Shown here piece after piece: positions 39,070 to 47,135 of a stretch of 64,000 nucleotides of DNA. How positions within the stretch are numbered: the first letter of the stretch is position 1; each line of letters starts with the position of its first letter. Both the position numbers and the translations under genes were made by a program. The notes under the pieces are model-generated. The model made no database searches, was not told the DNA's origin, and worked only from the letters and a program-made list of their open reading frames with translations. This stretch comes from an uncultured Bacteroidales bacterium (GTDB lineage: Bacteria > Bacteroidota > Bacteroidia > Bacteroidales > UBA932): positions 62,001 through 126,000 of the forward strand of contig CALVAD010000004.1 of assembly GCA_944325495.1 (NCBI GenBank). The letters are read 5' to 3'.

Positions 39070-40185
39070 TTGAGAAACATCTGGATAATACAGATCTTCG
39101 CGGTGCTGCATGCGGCCGTCTCGCTGGGCTGCCGTACCATAGGCATCGCGGACGACCTTCTGCTGACGCTGCTGACCATGCTCATGGTCGTGATTCTATG
39201 TCTGCGCAGGGCAACGAACATGGTCTACATGTCCGTGGCGGTCATTCTCGCCAATATTGTCGGCTTCTGTCTCGGCATGGGCCTGGCCGCTCTGTTCAGT
39301 CTGGCCTCCCTTCCGGACATCGCCTCCCATCCGCTTTCCACCTTCATCTGCACCCAGGTCATAGGTCTGCTGGTGGAGTGCTTCTCGCGCAGTTCGGTGT
39401 CGGGGATAGGGGGAGGCCGCGGATTGCGCTGGATGCTCCTTGCGTTCGTGCTGATAATCATCCTGCGCCTTGTGATAGTGATTGCGAACTCGGATTCGGG
39501 ATATACGCGGAACTTCTTCATCGAGATGATTCTCGACTATGTGTTCAGCTGCCTGGCGATAGTGCTCGTGGCCGAGTATGCCATACGTCTGCGCGTGCAG
39601 GCCGAGAAGTCGGCGGAGGAGGCCAACCTCGCACATTTCAAGTACTTGAATCTGAAGCAGCAGGTGAATCCCCACTTCCTGTTCAATTCCCTGAACGTGC
39701 TTGACTGCATGATCCAGGAGGAGCAGAACGCCGCCGCGAGCGAATATACCCACAGGCTCGCCGATGTGTACCGCTATATGCTGCGCAGCGAGGACGAGCC
39801 GCTGGTGAAGCTCCGCGAGGAGCTGGAATTCGTCTCGCGGTACATGGACCTCCTGAAACTGCGTTTCGCCGACGGGGTGGAGCTGGAGATCGAAGTCCCG
39901 GACGACGGCATGTCGCGGGAAGTCGTGCCGTGCAGCGTGCAGCTCCTGGTCGAGAACGCCATGAAGCACAACGCGGTGAGTGCCGCCAATCCTCTGCGGG
40001 TCAGGGTGCACGCCACCAGAAGCAGCGTCATAGTGACCAACAACAGGATACCAAAACTCACGGCGAGGGCTTCCGCCGGCATGGGTCAGAAATATCTGCG
40101 GCAGCGGTATAAGGACGTTGCCGGCAAATCGATAATAGTCAAAGAAACCGATGAATACTATTCAGTAATCCTGCCCTTGTTATGA
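39070..40185 (+). CDS. LytS/YehU-type sensor histidine kinase
   Basis: A 371-residue membrane kinase. Six or so hydrophobic segments fill the first 175 residues (IFAVLHAAVSLGC, LLLTLLTMLMVVILCL, VAVILANIVGFCLGMGLAAL, MLLAFVLIIILRLVIVI, DYVFSCLAIVLVAEYAI). A coiled linker leads to the His-kinase motif NLKQQVNPHFLFNSLNVLD with the phospho-His, and an ATPase part with LLVENAMKHNAV. No sensor domain is evident apart from the membrane region. The only start after the in-frame stop at 39055 is TTG 39070 (or ATT 39061); TTG is assumed. It overlaps the regulator gene by 4 bases and is divergent from the sus-like operon, which it probably controls. Confidence 0.88.
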   Translation: MRNIWIIQIFAVLHAAVSLGCRTIGIADDLLLTLLTMLMVVILCLRRATNMVYMSVAVILANIVGFCLGMGLAALFSLASLPDIASHPLSTFICTQVIGLLVECFSRSSVSGIGGGRGLRWMLLAFVLIIILRLVIVIANSDSGYTRNFFIEMILDYVFSCLAIVLVAEYAIRLRVQAEKSAEEANLAHFKYLNLKQQVNPHFLFNSLNVLDCMIQEEQNAAASEYTHRLADVYRYMLRSEDEPLVKLREELEFVSRYMDLLKLRFADGVELEIEVPDDGMSREVVPCSVQLLVENAMKHNAVSAANPLRVRVHATRSSVIVTNNRIPKLTARASAGMGQKYLRQRYKDVAGKSIIVKETDEYYSVILPLL

Positions 40186-40937
40186 AAGCTTTGATCGTAG
40201 AAGACGAGGTGCTGGCCGCCAAGAGGCTGGCCCGGACCCTTTCCGAGAATTTCCCCGACATAGAGGTGCTCGGCATCACGGATTCCGTCCGCGGCACCGT
40301 GGACTGGCTCGGGACGCATGATGCGCCTGATGTGATTTTCATGGATGTGGAGCTTTCCGACGGCGACTGCTTCGAGATATTCCGGCAGGTCCGCATAAAA
40401 TCCCAGATCATCATGACCACCGCTTACGACGCCTACGCCGTCAAGGCGTTCGAGGCCGGAAGCATAGATTATCTGCTGAAGCCCATAGGGCTTGAAGCGC
40501 TGACGCGTGCGGTGACGAGATGCAGGACCAGGGTGGCGGGCAGTGACATCGAAGCCGTCCTGAAAGCTCTGTCCGGCAGGTCCGGCAATCAGGCTCCCCG
40601 GTACAAGCGGCGCTGGATCGTGCGTCTCGGCGACAGGATCATCCCCGTGGATATCGACGACGTGGCGTATTTCATCTCGGAAGACAAGGCCAACAGCATG
40701 GTCCTGTCGGACGGCAGCCGCTATATAGTGGATTTTACCATGGACACGCTCGAGCATCAGCTCGATCCCGAGAAGTTCTTCCGCATCTCGCGCGGCTGCA
40801 TAGTCGCCCGGCATGCCGTCAAGAGCGTCATCCGTTATTTCAACGGCCGTCTGAAACTGTCGGCCGAACCTGCCTGCGACACCGAACTTCTGGTTTCCCG
40901 CGCCCGAGTGGACGACTTCCTGGCATGGCTGGAATAA
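40182..40937 (+). CDS. LytTR-family response regulator
   Basis: A 251-residue regulator. The receiver domain (1-120) has the acidic pocket in IVEDEVLAAKRL, the phospho-Asp in VIFMDVELSDGD, the Thr in IMTTAYDAYAVKAFE and the Lys in YLLKPIGLEAL. A LytTR DNA-binding domain follows (WIVRLGDRIIPVDIDDVAYF, then FFRISRGCIVARHAVKSVIRY). It pairs with the upstream kinase. Because its neighbour is a starch locus without SusR or a hybrid two-component system, it is the best candidate for the locus regulator. Confidence 0.92.
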   Translation: MKALIVEDEVLAAKRLARTLSENFPDIEVLGITDSVRGTVDWLGTHDAPDVIFMDVELSDGDCFEIFRQVRIKSQIIMTTAYDAYAVKAFEAGSIDYLLKPIGLEALTRAVTRCRTRVAGSDIEAVLKALSGRSGNQAPRYKRRWIVRLGDRIIPVDIDDVAYFISEDKANSMVLSDGSRYIVDFTMDTLEHQLDPEKFFRISRGCIVARHAVKSVIRYFNGRLKLSAEPACDTELLVSRARVDDFLAWLE

Positions 40938-42205
40938 TTAAAGTCGCGGTCATCGGTGCGGGTGCGGCGGGGTGTTTCTGCGCTGTGGAGATGAAGAGGA
41001 GAAGACCGGAGGCGGAGGTCGCGGTCTACGAGGCCGGCCGCCGGCCGATGGCCAAGCTGGCCGTGACGGGAGGCGGGCGCTGCAATATCACCAATACCTT
41101 CGAAGGCGCCGGCAGCCTGGCGAAGGTCTATCCGCGTGGAGACAAATTCATGAAAAGGGCGCTGAAGCGCTTCGGCCCCGCCGATCTGCTGCATTGGTTC
41201 GAGGCGGAAGGCGTGCGTTTCGTCTCGCAGCCGGACGGATGCGTGTTCCCTAAAAGCCAGGACGCCATGCAGATAGTGCGGACGCTTGAAGGGCTGATGC
41301 GGCGGCTCGGCGTGAAGGTCATCTGCGGCAGGCGCTGTATCAGGATAGTCCCGTCTGCGGCAGGAGGTATTCCGGATGATAATCGGGGAGACGCCCCGGC
41401 GACTGTCGGAAGCGGAGCGGCGGAAAGGTTCGTGCTGGAGTTCTCCGACGGCGGCCGCGAGACGGCGGACAAGGTGGTGCTGGCTGCCGGCGGAAGCAGT
41501 ACGGCCTTTCTGCGCGGCCTGTTGCCGGAAAGTGTGGAAATCGTGCCTGCCGTACCGTCGCTGTTCACATTCAGAATCGACGACGAAGGTCTGCGCGCGC
41601 TCATGGGGACGGTCATCGACAATGCCACGATGAGCATAGCTGGCACGGCTTTCCGGTCGGAGGGCGCGCTGCTGATTACCGACTGGGGCGTGAGCGGCCC
41701 CGCTACGCTGAAGCTGTCGTCATATGCGGCGAGGTACCTTGCTGAACGGGATTATTCGGCCCCGCTGCTCGTGAACTGGACGGGCATGACGGATGCCGGG
41801 GCGCGGGAATGGCTGGGAGGGGCGGAGTCTGCCGGACCGCGCAGGCAGCTCGGCAGCGCGCATCCGCCAGGGCTTACCGGCAGGCTTTGGGAACATCTGA
41901 TTTCCCGGGCCGGTCTGCGTCCGGAAATGCGATGGCCCGAGCTGGGCCCGAAAGGCCGCAACCGGCTTGTCGCCGTGATGACCGCCGACCAATACCGCAT
42001 TGCCGGCCGTGCGGCGTTCAAGGAGGAGTTCGTGACCTGCGGCGGCGTGTCTCTCTCGTCGGTGGACCTCGGCACCCTGGAGTGCCGCAGCGTCCCGGGG
42101 CTCCATTTCGCCGGCGAGGTCCTTGACATTGATGCGATTACGGGAGGATTCAATCTTCAGGCGGCGTGGAGTTGCGCCTATCTCGTAGCCTGCGCGTTAG
42201 CATAA
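40925..42205 (+). CDS. BaiN/HI0933-family flavoprotein (NAD(P)/FAD-dependent oxidoreductase)
   Basis: A 426-residue protein of the HI0933/BaiN family. It has the FAD-binding GxGxxG (AVIGAGAAGCFCAVEM), the family signature AKLAVTGGGRCNITNTF near residue 40, VLAAGGSSTAF in the middle, a small inserted domain and the C-terminal LHFAGEVLDIDAITGGFNLQ. Reactions of most members are unknown; BaiN reduces a bile-acid intermediate in one gut bacterium, but that cannot be carried over. It overlaps the response regulator by 13 bases, so it is co-transcribed with the two-component system. Confidence 0.88.
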   Translation: MAGIIKVAVIGAGAAGCFCAVEMKRRRPEAEVAVYEAGRRPMAKLAVTGGGRCNITNTFEGAGSLAKVYPRGDKFMKRALKRFGPADLLHWFEAEGVRFVSQPDGCVFPKSQDAMQIVRTLEGLMRRLGVKVICGRRCIRIVPSAAGGIPDDNRGDAPATVGSGAAERFVLEFSDGGRETADKVVLAAGGSSTAFLRGLLPESVEIVPAVPSLFTFRIDDEGLRALMGTVIDNATMSIAGTAFRSEGALLITDWGVSGPATLKLSSYAARYLAERDYSAPLLVNWTGMTDAGAREWLGGAESAGPRRQLGSAHPPGLTGRLWEHLISRAGLRPEMRWPELGPKGRNRLVAVMTADQYRIAGRAAFKEEFVTCGGVSLSSVDLGTLECRSVPGLHFAGEVLDIDAITGGFNLQAAWSCAYLVACALA

Positions 42206-42341
42206 GCGCAGCATGTCAGCATGTGGGACGTCCGGGCTGATGTCTCGCAGGAGAGCCGTCCTCGGGTTCTCTTATGATAATTCGCAATGGTTTGATTATC
42301 AGCGAAAAACCTGAATATTGAATCATTTTGCGGAAAATTCT

Positions 42342-42349
42342 TATATTTG
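42342..42349 (+). promoter_or_regulatory. Bacteroidota -7 promoter element for spt
   Basis: TATATTTG matches TAnnTTTG exactly, 31 bases before the spt ATG. An ATTG at 42317-42320, 21 bases upstream, may serve as the -33 element. Confidence 0.7.
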
Positions 42350-42380
42350 CCGCTGTACTGAAACCAAAAAACCTACAACC

Positions 42381-43574
42381 ATGCAAAAAACTCTGAAGGA
42401 GATTTGCTCGGCCTATACTACGCCGCAGGAAATCAAAGCCCAGGGTCTCTATCCTTATTACAGACCCATCTCCTCCGGTCAGGACCCCGTCGTCACGATG
42501 GCGGACGGACACAAGGTCCTGATGTTCGGCTCAAATTCCTATCTCGGACTTTCCGATGACCCCAGACTCAAGGAGGCTGCGATCGCGGCCATTCGAAAAT
42601 ATGGAACCAGCTGCTCCGGAAGCCGTTTCCTGAACGGAACTCTCGACATTCACGAAGAACTCGAAGCCAAGCTCGCGAAATTCGTGGGCAAGGACGAGGC
42701 GGTGACCTACAGCACCGGCTTCCAGGTGAACCTCGGAGTGGTGAGCGCTCTCGGAATGCGCGGCGGATATACCTATCTCGATGCGCTTGACCATGCCTGC
42801 ATCATCGACGGCAGCCGCCTCGGATTCGCCGAGGTCCGCAAATTCGCCCACAATGACACGCAGGCGCTCGAAAGGAAGCTCAAGGCCGCGTCGCCCGAGG
42901 CGTCCAAGCTCATCGTCGTCGACGGCGTGTATTCGATGGAGGGTGATATCGCTCCGCTTCCCGAACTCGTGCGTCTCTGCCATAAGTACGGAGTGTTCCT
43001 GATGGTCGACGACGCCCACGGTCTCGGCGTCATAGGAGAAAACGGCTCCGGTACCGCGAGCCACTTCGGTCTCACGAAGGATGTCGACCTCATAATGGGA
43101 ACCTTCTCCAAGAGCTTCGGCTCCCTCGGCGGCTTCATCGCCGGCGACAAGGAGGTCATCAACTACCTGAAGCATACCTCGCGCTCGCTGATATTCAGCG
43201 CGTCCATGACCCCCGCCTCCGTGGCCGCCGCATCGAAGGCGCTCGATATCATGATCGAGGAGCCCGAGCGCCGCGAGAACCTCTGGAAGGTCACGAACCA
43301 CGCCCACAAGGCGTTCAAGGACGCGGGCTTCGACATCGGACACACCGAAACGCCCATCATCCCGCTTTTCGTGCGCGACACCATCAAGGCGATGAGGATA
43401 GTCCGTATGGCATACGAGCAGGGAGTGTTCATCACGCCGGTGATCGCCCCCGCGGTGCCCGAGAATGACGTGCTGATACGCTTTGCGCTCATGGCCACGC
43501 ATAACACCGCTCAGGTCGACGAGGCGGTGGAGAAGCTTACCGCAATCTTCAAGGAAGTCGGCGTAATAGCCTGA
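42381..43574 (+). CDS. spt: Serine palmitoyltransferase / alpha-oxoamine synthase
   Basis: A 397-residue fold-type-I PLP enzyme of the alpha-oxoamine synthase group. Motifs: VLMFGSNSYLGLSDDPRL, YGTSCSGSRFLNGTLDIHEEL (split as GSRFLNGTLDIHEELE), the ring-stacking His in ALDHACIIDGS, FLMVDDAHGLGVIGENG, and the PLP lysine in MGTFSKSFGSLGGFIAG. The N-terminus is that of the Bacteroidota sphingolipid-forming SPT, which condenses serine with an acyl-CoA to 3-ketosphinganine, more than of Kbl or BioF: no threonine dehydrogenase or biotin gene is near. I used ATG 42381; an upstream ATG in frame lies before the promoter's start site. The following SDR gene supports the sphingolipid role. Confidence 0.85.
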   Translation: MQKTLKEICSAYTTPQEIKAQGLYPYYRPISSGQDPVVTMADGHKVLMFGSNSYLGLSDDPRLKEAAIAAIRKYGTSCSGSRFLNGTLDIHEELEAKLAKFVGKDEAVTYSTGFQVNLGVVSALGMRGGYTYLDALDHACIIDGSRLGFAEVRKFAHNDTQALERKLKAASPEASKLIVVDGVYSMEGDIAPLPELVRLCHKYGVFLMVDDAHGLGVIGENGSGTASHFGLTKDVDLIMGTFSKSFGSLGGFIAGDKEVINYLKHTSRSLIFSASMTPASVAAASKALDIMIEEPERRENLWKVTNHAHKAFKDAGFDIGHTETPIIPLFVRDTIKAMRIVRMAYEQGVFITPVIAPAVPENDVLIRFALMATHNTAQVDEAVEKLTAIFKEVGVIA

Positions 43575-43585
43575 TCTCTCGCATC

Positions 43586-44380
43586 ATGGTAATACTGATC
43601 ACAGGCATCTCCTCCGGCTTCGGCAAGGCCATGGCCGAGAGGCTTTCTTCCGAGGGGCACAAGGTCTACGGAACCTGCCGCCGCAAGGTCGAGCATATTC
43701 CCGGGGTGACCTATATCTCCGCCGAAGTCACCGATGACGCACAGGTGGAGGCGACGGTAAGGCAGGTCGTCGATACCGAAGGGCGCATTGACGTGTTCAT
43801 CAACAACGCCGGCATGGGCATAGGAGGACCGCTGGAGTTCAATTCCATAGAGGAGGCCCGTCGGCAGATGGACGTGAACTGGCTCGGAATGGTGCGTTTC
43901 CTGCACTTCGTCGTGCCGGTGATGCGCCGTCAGGGCGGAGGCAGGATAATCTGCCTGAGCTCGATCGGAGGCCTTATGGGCCTGCCGTTCCAGGGCCTGT
44001 ATTCGGCTTCCAAGTTTGCGATAGAAGGCTACTGCGAGGCGTTGAGACTGGAGACCAAGGCTTTCGGAATCAAGGTGGTGGTCGTCGAGCCCGGAGATTT
44101 CTCCACCGGTTTCACGGCCCAGCGCAAGAGCGTGGCCGCCCCGGAGGCATACGAGGTCTACAGAACCTACGCCAAGTCACTCGAAAGCATAGAGCACGAC
44201 GAGAGTTCGGGGCTGAAGCCGGAATTTCTCGCGAAGAAGATATCGAAGATTATAAGGAAGCGCAACCCCCGCTACAGCTATGTGGTCGCTACGCTGGAGC
44301 AGCGTCTTTCGGTGCTGCTGAAGGCGGTTCTGCCGCCGAGCTGGTTCGCGGCGATACTGTCGTCGTATTATAAACTGTAA
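43586..44380 (+). CDS. Short-chain dehydrogenase/reductase, candidate 3-ketosphinganine reductase
   Basis: A 264-residue classical SDR. It has the NAD(P) motif ITGISSGFGKAMAE, NNAGMGIGGP, the catalytic Ser in ICLSSIGGLMG, and YSASKFAIEGY with Tyr and Lys. An Arg pair (CRRK) after the second strand favours NADPH. The C-terminal tail is hydrophobic (LLKAVLPPSWFAAIL), consistent with membrane association. It begins 11 bases after spt and must be co-transcribed with it, so reduction of 3-ketosphinganine is a reasonable inference; sequence alone does not fix the substrate. Confidence 0.75.
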   Translation: MVILITGISSGFGKAMAERLSSEGHKVYGTCRRKVEHIPGVTYISAEVTDDAQVEATVRQVVDTEGRIDVFINNAGMGIGGPLEFNSIEEARRQMDVNWLGMVRFLHFVVPVMRRQGGGRIICLSSIGGLMGLPFQGLYSASKFAIEGYCEALRLETKAFGIKVVVVEPGDFSTGFTAQRKSVAAPEAYEVYRTYAKSLESIEHDESSGLKPEFLAKKISKIIRKRNPRYSYVVATLEQRLSVLLKAVLPPSWFAAILSSYYKL

Positions 44381-44456
44381 ACAGCGCAGGGCTGGCCTGC
44401 CATAGCTGTCCCTCGACAGACGGATGTAGTTCCGATCATGAATTGTCGCTCTTAAT

Positions 44457-44813
44457 TTATTGCTTGATGGACCAAACGGAACTATCCGCCTCGTAGCTCG
44501 CCTCGTTGCCCTCGCATTCGCGGACATCTACGCGGTAGCATTTCGGCACCTGCTCGCAGATCCAGCGGGCGAGGTTCTCGGTGCTGGGGTTGAAGGGCAG
44601 CAGCTCGTTGAGGTTGCCGTGGTCGAGGTGGTCGTGGATGCGCCGCTCTATGTCGAGAAAATCCACCACCATGCCGTCCTCGTCAAGTTCCTCGCTGCGG
44701 CACCACACCGTCACCGTCCAGTTGTGCCCGTGCATGGGCTCGTCGACTCCCGCCTTGCTGAAATGCAGGCTGTGGCTCGCCGAGATCTCCATCGTCTTCC
44801 TGACCTTGTACAT
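44457..44813 (-). CDS. 6-pyruvoyl-tetrahydropterin synthase paralogue with Cys replaced (PTPS-III-like)
   Basis: A 118-residue PTPS/QueD-fold protein from ATG 44813. Zinc ligands are present: His in ISASHSLHF and both His of MHGHNW. The catalytic Cys found four residues before HGH in QueD is absent: the segment reads GVDEPMHGHNW, giving an ExxHGH motif. That is the signature, as I recall it, of PTPS-III enzymes that make 6-hydroxymethyl-dihydropterin and can replace FolB. The rest (GMVVDFLDIERRIHDHLDHGNLNE, split as GMVVDFLDIE and LDHGNLNELLPFNPSTENLA) is normal. A sister gene at 46694-47044 keeps the Cys. No FolB is in the window, while FolK and FolE are. Confidence 0.85.
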   Translation of the reverse strand: MYKVRKTMEISASHSLHFSKAGVDEPMHGHNWTVTVWCRSEELDEDGMVVDFLDIERRIHDHLDHGNLNELLPFNPSTENLARWICEQVPKCYRVDVRECEGNEASYEADSSVWSIKQ

Positions 44814-44836
44814 TTTCTGTTCTGAATTTATTAGAG

Positions 44837-44844
44837 CAAAGATA
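44837..44844 (-). promoter_or_regulatory. Bacteroidota -7 promoter element for the PTPS-III-like gene
   Basis: The minus strand reads TATCTTTG, an exact match, 23 bases before the ATG at 44813. Confidence 0.68.
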
Positions 44845-44881
44845 CGCAACGCAATGCAAATTTCAATTAGTAATAACTTTC

Positions 44882-44911
44882 TTACTAATAAACTTGTTAC
44901 TAATAAACTTG
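44882..44911 (+). repeat. Perfect tandem 15-bp repeat in the AAA ATPase promoter
   Basis: TTACTAATAAACTTG occurs twice head to tail (44882-44896, 44897-44911), preceded by the inverted half TTAGTAA (44867-44873). The repeats cover the -33 region and the spacer of the promoter at 44893-44924, as an operator would. Confidence 0.75.
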
Positions 44912-44924
44912 TTTCCTATATTTG
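44893..44924 (+). promoter_or_regulatory. Bacteroidota promoter for the AAA ATPase gene
   Basis: CTTG (44893-44896), a 20-base spacer and TATATTTG (44917-44924) fit the TTTG/TAnnTTTG pattern with one mismatch. The ATG follows 18 bases later. Confidence 0.65.
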
Positions 44925-44942
44925 CCGGAAAAGGACACCATT

Positions 44943-46064
44943 ATGGAAAACAAGCCTTTCATATTCGGAGTGGCGGCTTCAGGCGAGAATTTCACCGACC
45001 GCAAGAAGGAGACGGAGCGCCTGCTGTCCAATTTCAGGCACGGAATCAATACGGTGCTGATTTCTCCACGCAGGTGGGGAAAGACATCATTGGTTCAGAA
45101 GGTGTGTTCTCTCGCCAGAACGGAGAACCTGAAGATCGTTTATCTTGACATCTTCTCCTGTCGCAGCGATCTTGATTTCTACGACGCATTCGCCGGCGCC
45201 GTGCTGCGGCAGACTTCTTCCAGATTTGAAGAACGGGCGGAGAACGCGAAGACTTTCCTTTCACGTATCCGACCGAAGATCGAACTGAGCGCCGACCCGA
45301 CCATGGATTTTTCCGTTTCATTCGACATGGATCCGGAAACCAGGGACGTTGACGATACTCTGCAGCTTCCCGAGAAGATAGCGCAGAAGAAACATTGCAG
45401 AATCGTGGTCTGCATAGACGAATTCCAGCAGATAGGGGAGTTCAGGGATTCCAAGACTTTCCAAAAACGCCTGCGCTCCGTATGGCAGCTTCAGAAATCC
45501 GTGTCCTATTGCTTGTTCGGCAGCAAGAAGCATCTGATGAACGAACTGTTTGAGCGGAAAAGCTATCCGTTCTATAAATTCGGGGATGCCATTTATCTTC
45601 AGAAAATAGGGACTGCGGATTGGGTGGATTATATCTGCGGAAGGTTCAAGGCCACGGGGAAATGTATTTCCGGTGAACTGGCGGAAAAAATCTGCGCTTC
45701 CGTTAAGAATCATTCGGCATATGTTCAGCAGTTGGCATGGCTGGTATGGACGCGTACGGAAACCGAAGCTTCGGAAGGGATTTTCAAAGAGGCATATCAG
45801 GATCTGATTGAGCAGAATACGCCCTTGTTTGAGAAACAGACAGAGAATCTCACATCATATCAGATGAATTTCCTGCGTGCAGTGCTTGACGGGATTCGCG
45901 GTGAATTCGGACGGCAGGAGACAATCAATAAATATCAGCTGGGCTCGACTGCCAATATCAGCGCCATAAAGCGGTCTCTGGTCAAAAAGGAGCTGATTGA
46001 TGTTGAAAAGCGTCAGGTGTACATTTCCGACCCGGTGCTTGAGGCCTGGCTCAGGACCATCTAG
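44943..46064 (+). CDS. Archaeal-type AAA ATPase (PF01637-like)
   Basis: A 373-residue ATPase from ATG 44943. The start FTDRKKETERLL and Walker A in VLISPRRWGKTSLVQKV are typical of the archaeal ATPase family found also in Bacteroidota; Walker B is IVVCIDEFQQIGEF. A C-terminal winged-helix-like part (LGSTANISAIKRSLVKKELIDV) ends with ISDPVLEAWLR, a common ending in this family. The role of these proteins is unknown. Base composition is visibly less GC-rich than the neighbours, and the gene sits between two pterin genes with its own repeat-bearing promoter, so recent insertion is plausible. Its stop overlaps that of folE by 4 bases (CTAG). Confidence 0.85.
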   Translation: MENKPFIFGVAASGENFTDRKKETERLLSNFRHGINTVLISPRRWGKTSLVQKVCSLARTENLKIVYLDIFSCRSDLDFYDAFAGAVLRQTSSRFEERAENAKTFLSRIRPKIELSADPTMDFSVSFDMDPETRDVDDTLQLPEKIAQKKHCRIVVCIDEFQQIGEFRDSKTFQKRLRSVWQLQKSVSYCLFGSKKHLMNELFERKSYPFYKFGDAIYLQKIGTADWVDYICGRFKATGKCISGELAEKICASVKNHSAYVQQLAWLVWTRTETEASEGIFKEAYQDLIEQNTPLFEKQTENLTSYQMNFLRAVLDGIRGEFGRQETINKYQLGSTANISAIKRSLVKKELIDVEKRQVYISDPVLEAWLRTI

Positions 46065-46645
46065 ATTTTCCCGACATACGACAGGAACTCGGCGCGGACC
46101 TGGGGGTTGTTGCGGAAGGCCCCGGTGAGGCAGGTCGTGGTCATCATGCCGGGCTTGCGCACGCCGCGTCCCTCCTTGCACATGTGGCGTCCGCGCATCA
46201 TCAGGGCCATTCCGCGCGGGGGATTCTCGGTGCCGAGAGCCCCGGTGAGCATCTCCACGACATCGTGCACCAGCCTCTCCTGCACCTGCAGGCGCGAGGC
46301 GCAGTAGTCGACGGCCCGTGCGATCTTCGAGAGCCCGAGTATGCGCCCCTTGGGGTTGGGCAGGTAGGCGAACCAGTATTCGCCGAAGAAGGTGCGGCAG
46401 TGGTGCTCGCAGACAGAATAGAAAGTTCCAGAATCCACGACCATGTTGTCGTAGACTATGCCGTCCTGCCCGTTGGGGAAGGTCGTTATCTCCGGCTTCT
46501 GCGCGGGGTCGTAGCCTCGGAAAATCTCCCTGAACATCCTGAGCATCCTGTCCGGAGTGTCTTTGAGCCCCGTGCGCGAAGGATCCTCTCCGATATATTC
46601 GAGCAGTTCCCTTATGTCCTGCCTCGCCTGTTCTTCAGTAATCAT
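46061..46645 (-). CDS. folE: GTP cyclohydrolase I
   Basis: A 194-residue FolE, opening the GTP ring to form dihydroneopterin triphosphate, the entry to folate and queuosine. Zinc ligands lie in SVCEHHCRTFFGEYWFAYLPN (split as VCEHHCRTFFG) and in HMCKEGRGVRKPG; also LQVQERLVHDVVEML and GLSKIARAVDYCASRLQ. It starts 48 bases after the QueD-type gene, so the two form an operon. Confidence 0.95.
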   Translation of the reverse strand: MITEEQARQDIRELLEYIGEDPSRTGLKDTPDRMLRMFREIFRGYDPAQKPEITTFPNGQDGIVYDNMVVDSGTFYSVCEHHCRTFFGEYWFAYLPNPKGRILGLSKIARAVDYCASRLQVQERLVHDVVEMLTGALGTENPPRGMALMMRGRHMCKEGRGVRKPGMMTTTCLTGAFRNNPQVRAEFLSYVGKI

Positions 46646-46693
46646 CTCTTTCTTTTATTGTGCCCGACGGGCGGCCGGGCGGGAATCCGTCCG

Positions 46694-47044
46694 TCAAAGA
46701 TCCCCCGGCACGTAATCCTTGATGTACACCGCCGTGTTGCCGCTTGTCTCCTGCACGCTGACCTTGTAGCAGCCCGGCACCTGCCCGCATATCCAGCGCG
46801 CGATGTTTTCCGAGGTCGGGTTGAACGGCAGCACTTCGTTGAGGTCGCGGTGGTCGAGAGCATCGAACACGCGCGACTTGATCAGGCCGAAATCGACCAC
46901 CATGCCGTTCGCGTCCAGCTCCTCCGAGCGGCAGAATATCTCCACCTTGTAGTTGTGCCCGTGCAGCCGCGAACACTTGGTCGGCGGTTCGGTCGTCAGA
47001 TGATGGCTCGCGGCTATCTCGAGTTTCTTGGAGACGTAGTACAT
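46694..47044 (-). CDS. queD: 6-carboxy-tetrahydropterin synthase QueD
   Basis: A 116-residue PTPS-family enzyme from ATG 47044. Zinc His residues are in IAASHHLTT and LHGHNYKVEI, and the catalytic Cys is kept: KCSRLHGHNY has Cys four residues before HGH, the QueD spacing. The acid pair is in QETSGNTAVYI. It converts the FolE product toward preQ0 for queuosine. QueC and QueE are not in the window. The -7 element at 47051-47058 is six bases from the ATG, so the message may lack a leader. Confidence 0.9.
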   Translation of the reverse strand: MYYVSKKLEIAASHHLTTEPPTKCSRLHGHNYKVEIFCRSEELDANGMVVDFGLIKSRVFDALDHRDLNEVLPFNPTSENIARWICGQVPGCYKVSVQETSGNTAVYIKDYVPGDL

Positions 47045-47050
47045 GGCCGA

Positions 47051-47058
47051 CAAAGGTA
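47051..47058 (-). promoter_or_regulatory. Bacteroidota -7 promoter element for queD-folE
   Basis: The minus strand reads TACCTTTG, an exact match ending six bases before the queD ATG. Confidence 0.65.
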
Positions 47059-47100
47059 CTGAATTATTCCAAATCAATACATGCCGGACTGAATAATTGT

Positions 47101-47108
47101 TATCTTTG
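47101..47108 (+). promoter_or_regulatory. Bacteroidota -7 promoter element for the aspS-mur-dap operon
   Basis: TATCTTTG is an exact match, 27 bases before the aspS ATG and the only promoter candidate found for eight genes. Confidence 0.68.
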
Positions 47109-47135
47109 CAGATTCGGAAGATAACGAAACGACAT

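Noticed and set aside
42381-43574. Glycine C-acetyltransferase (Kbl) as the name for this enzyme.
   Set aside because: Kbl is usually paired with threonine dehydrogenase; here the partner is an SDR and the N-terminus fits the Bacteroidota SPT type. Kbl is not fully excluded.
44381-44456. Small CTGTC/GACAG hairpin between the SDR gene and the PTPS-III-like gene as a terminator.
   Set aside because: The stem is only five pairs and no T-run follows in either direction.
42327-47073. TTTG boxes 10-12 bases upstream of the -7 elements of secDF, spt and queD as -33 elements.
   Set aside because: The spacing known for Bacteroidota promoters is about 19-21 bases; only the rplC and ATPase promoters fit.
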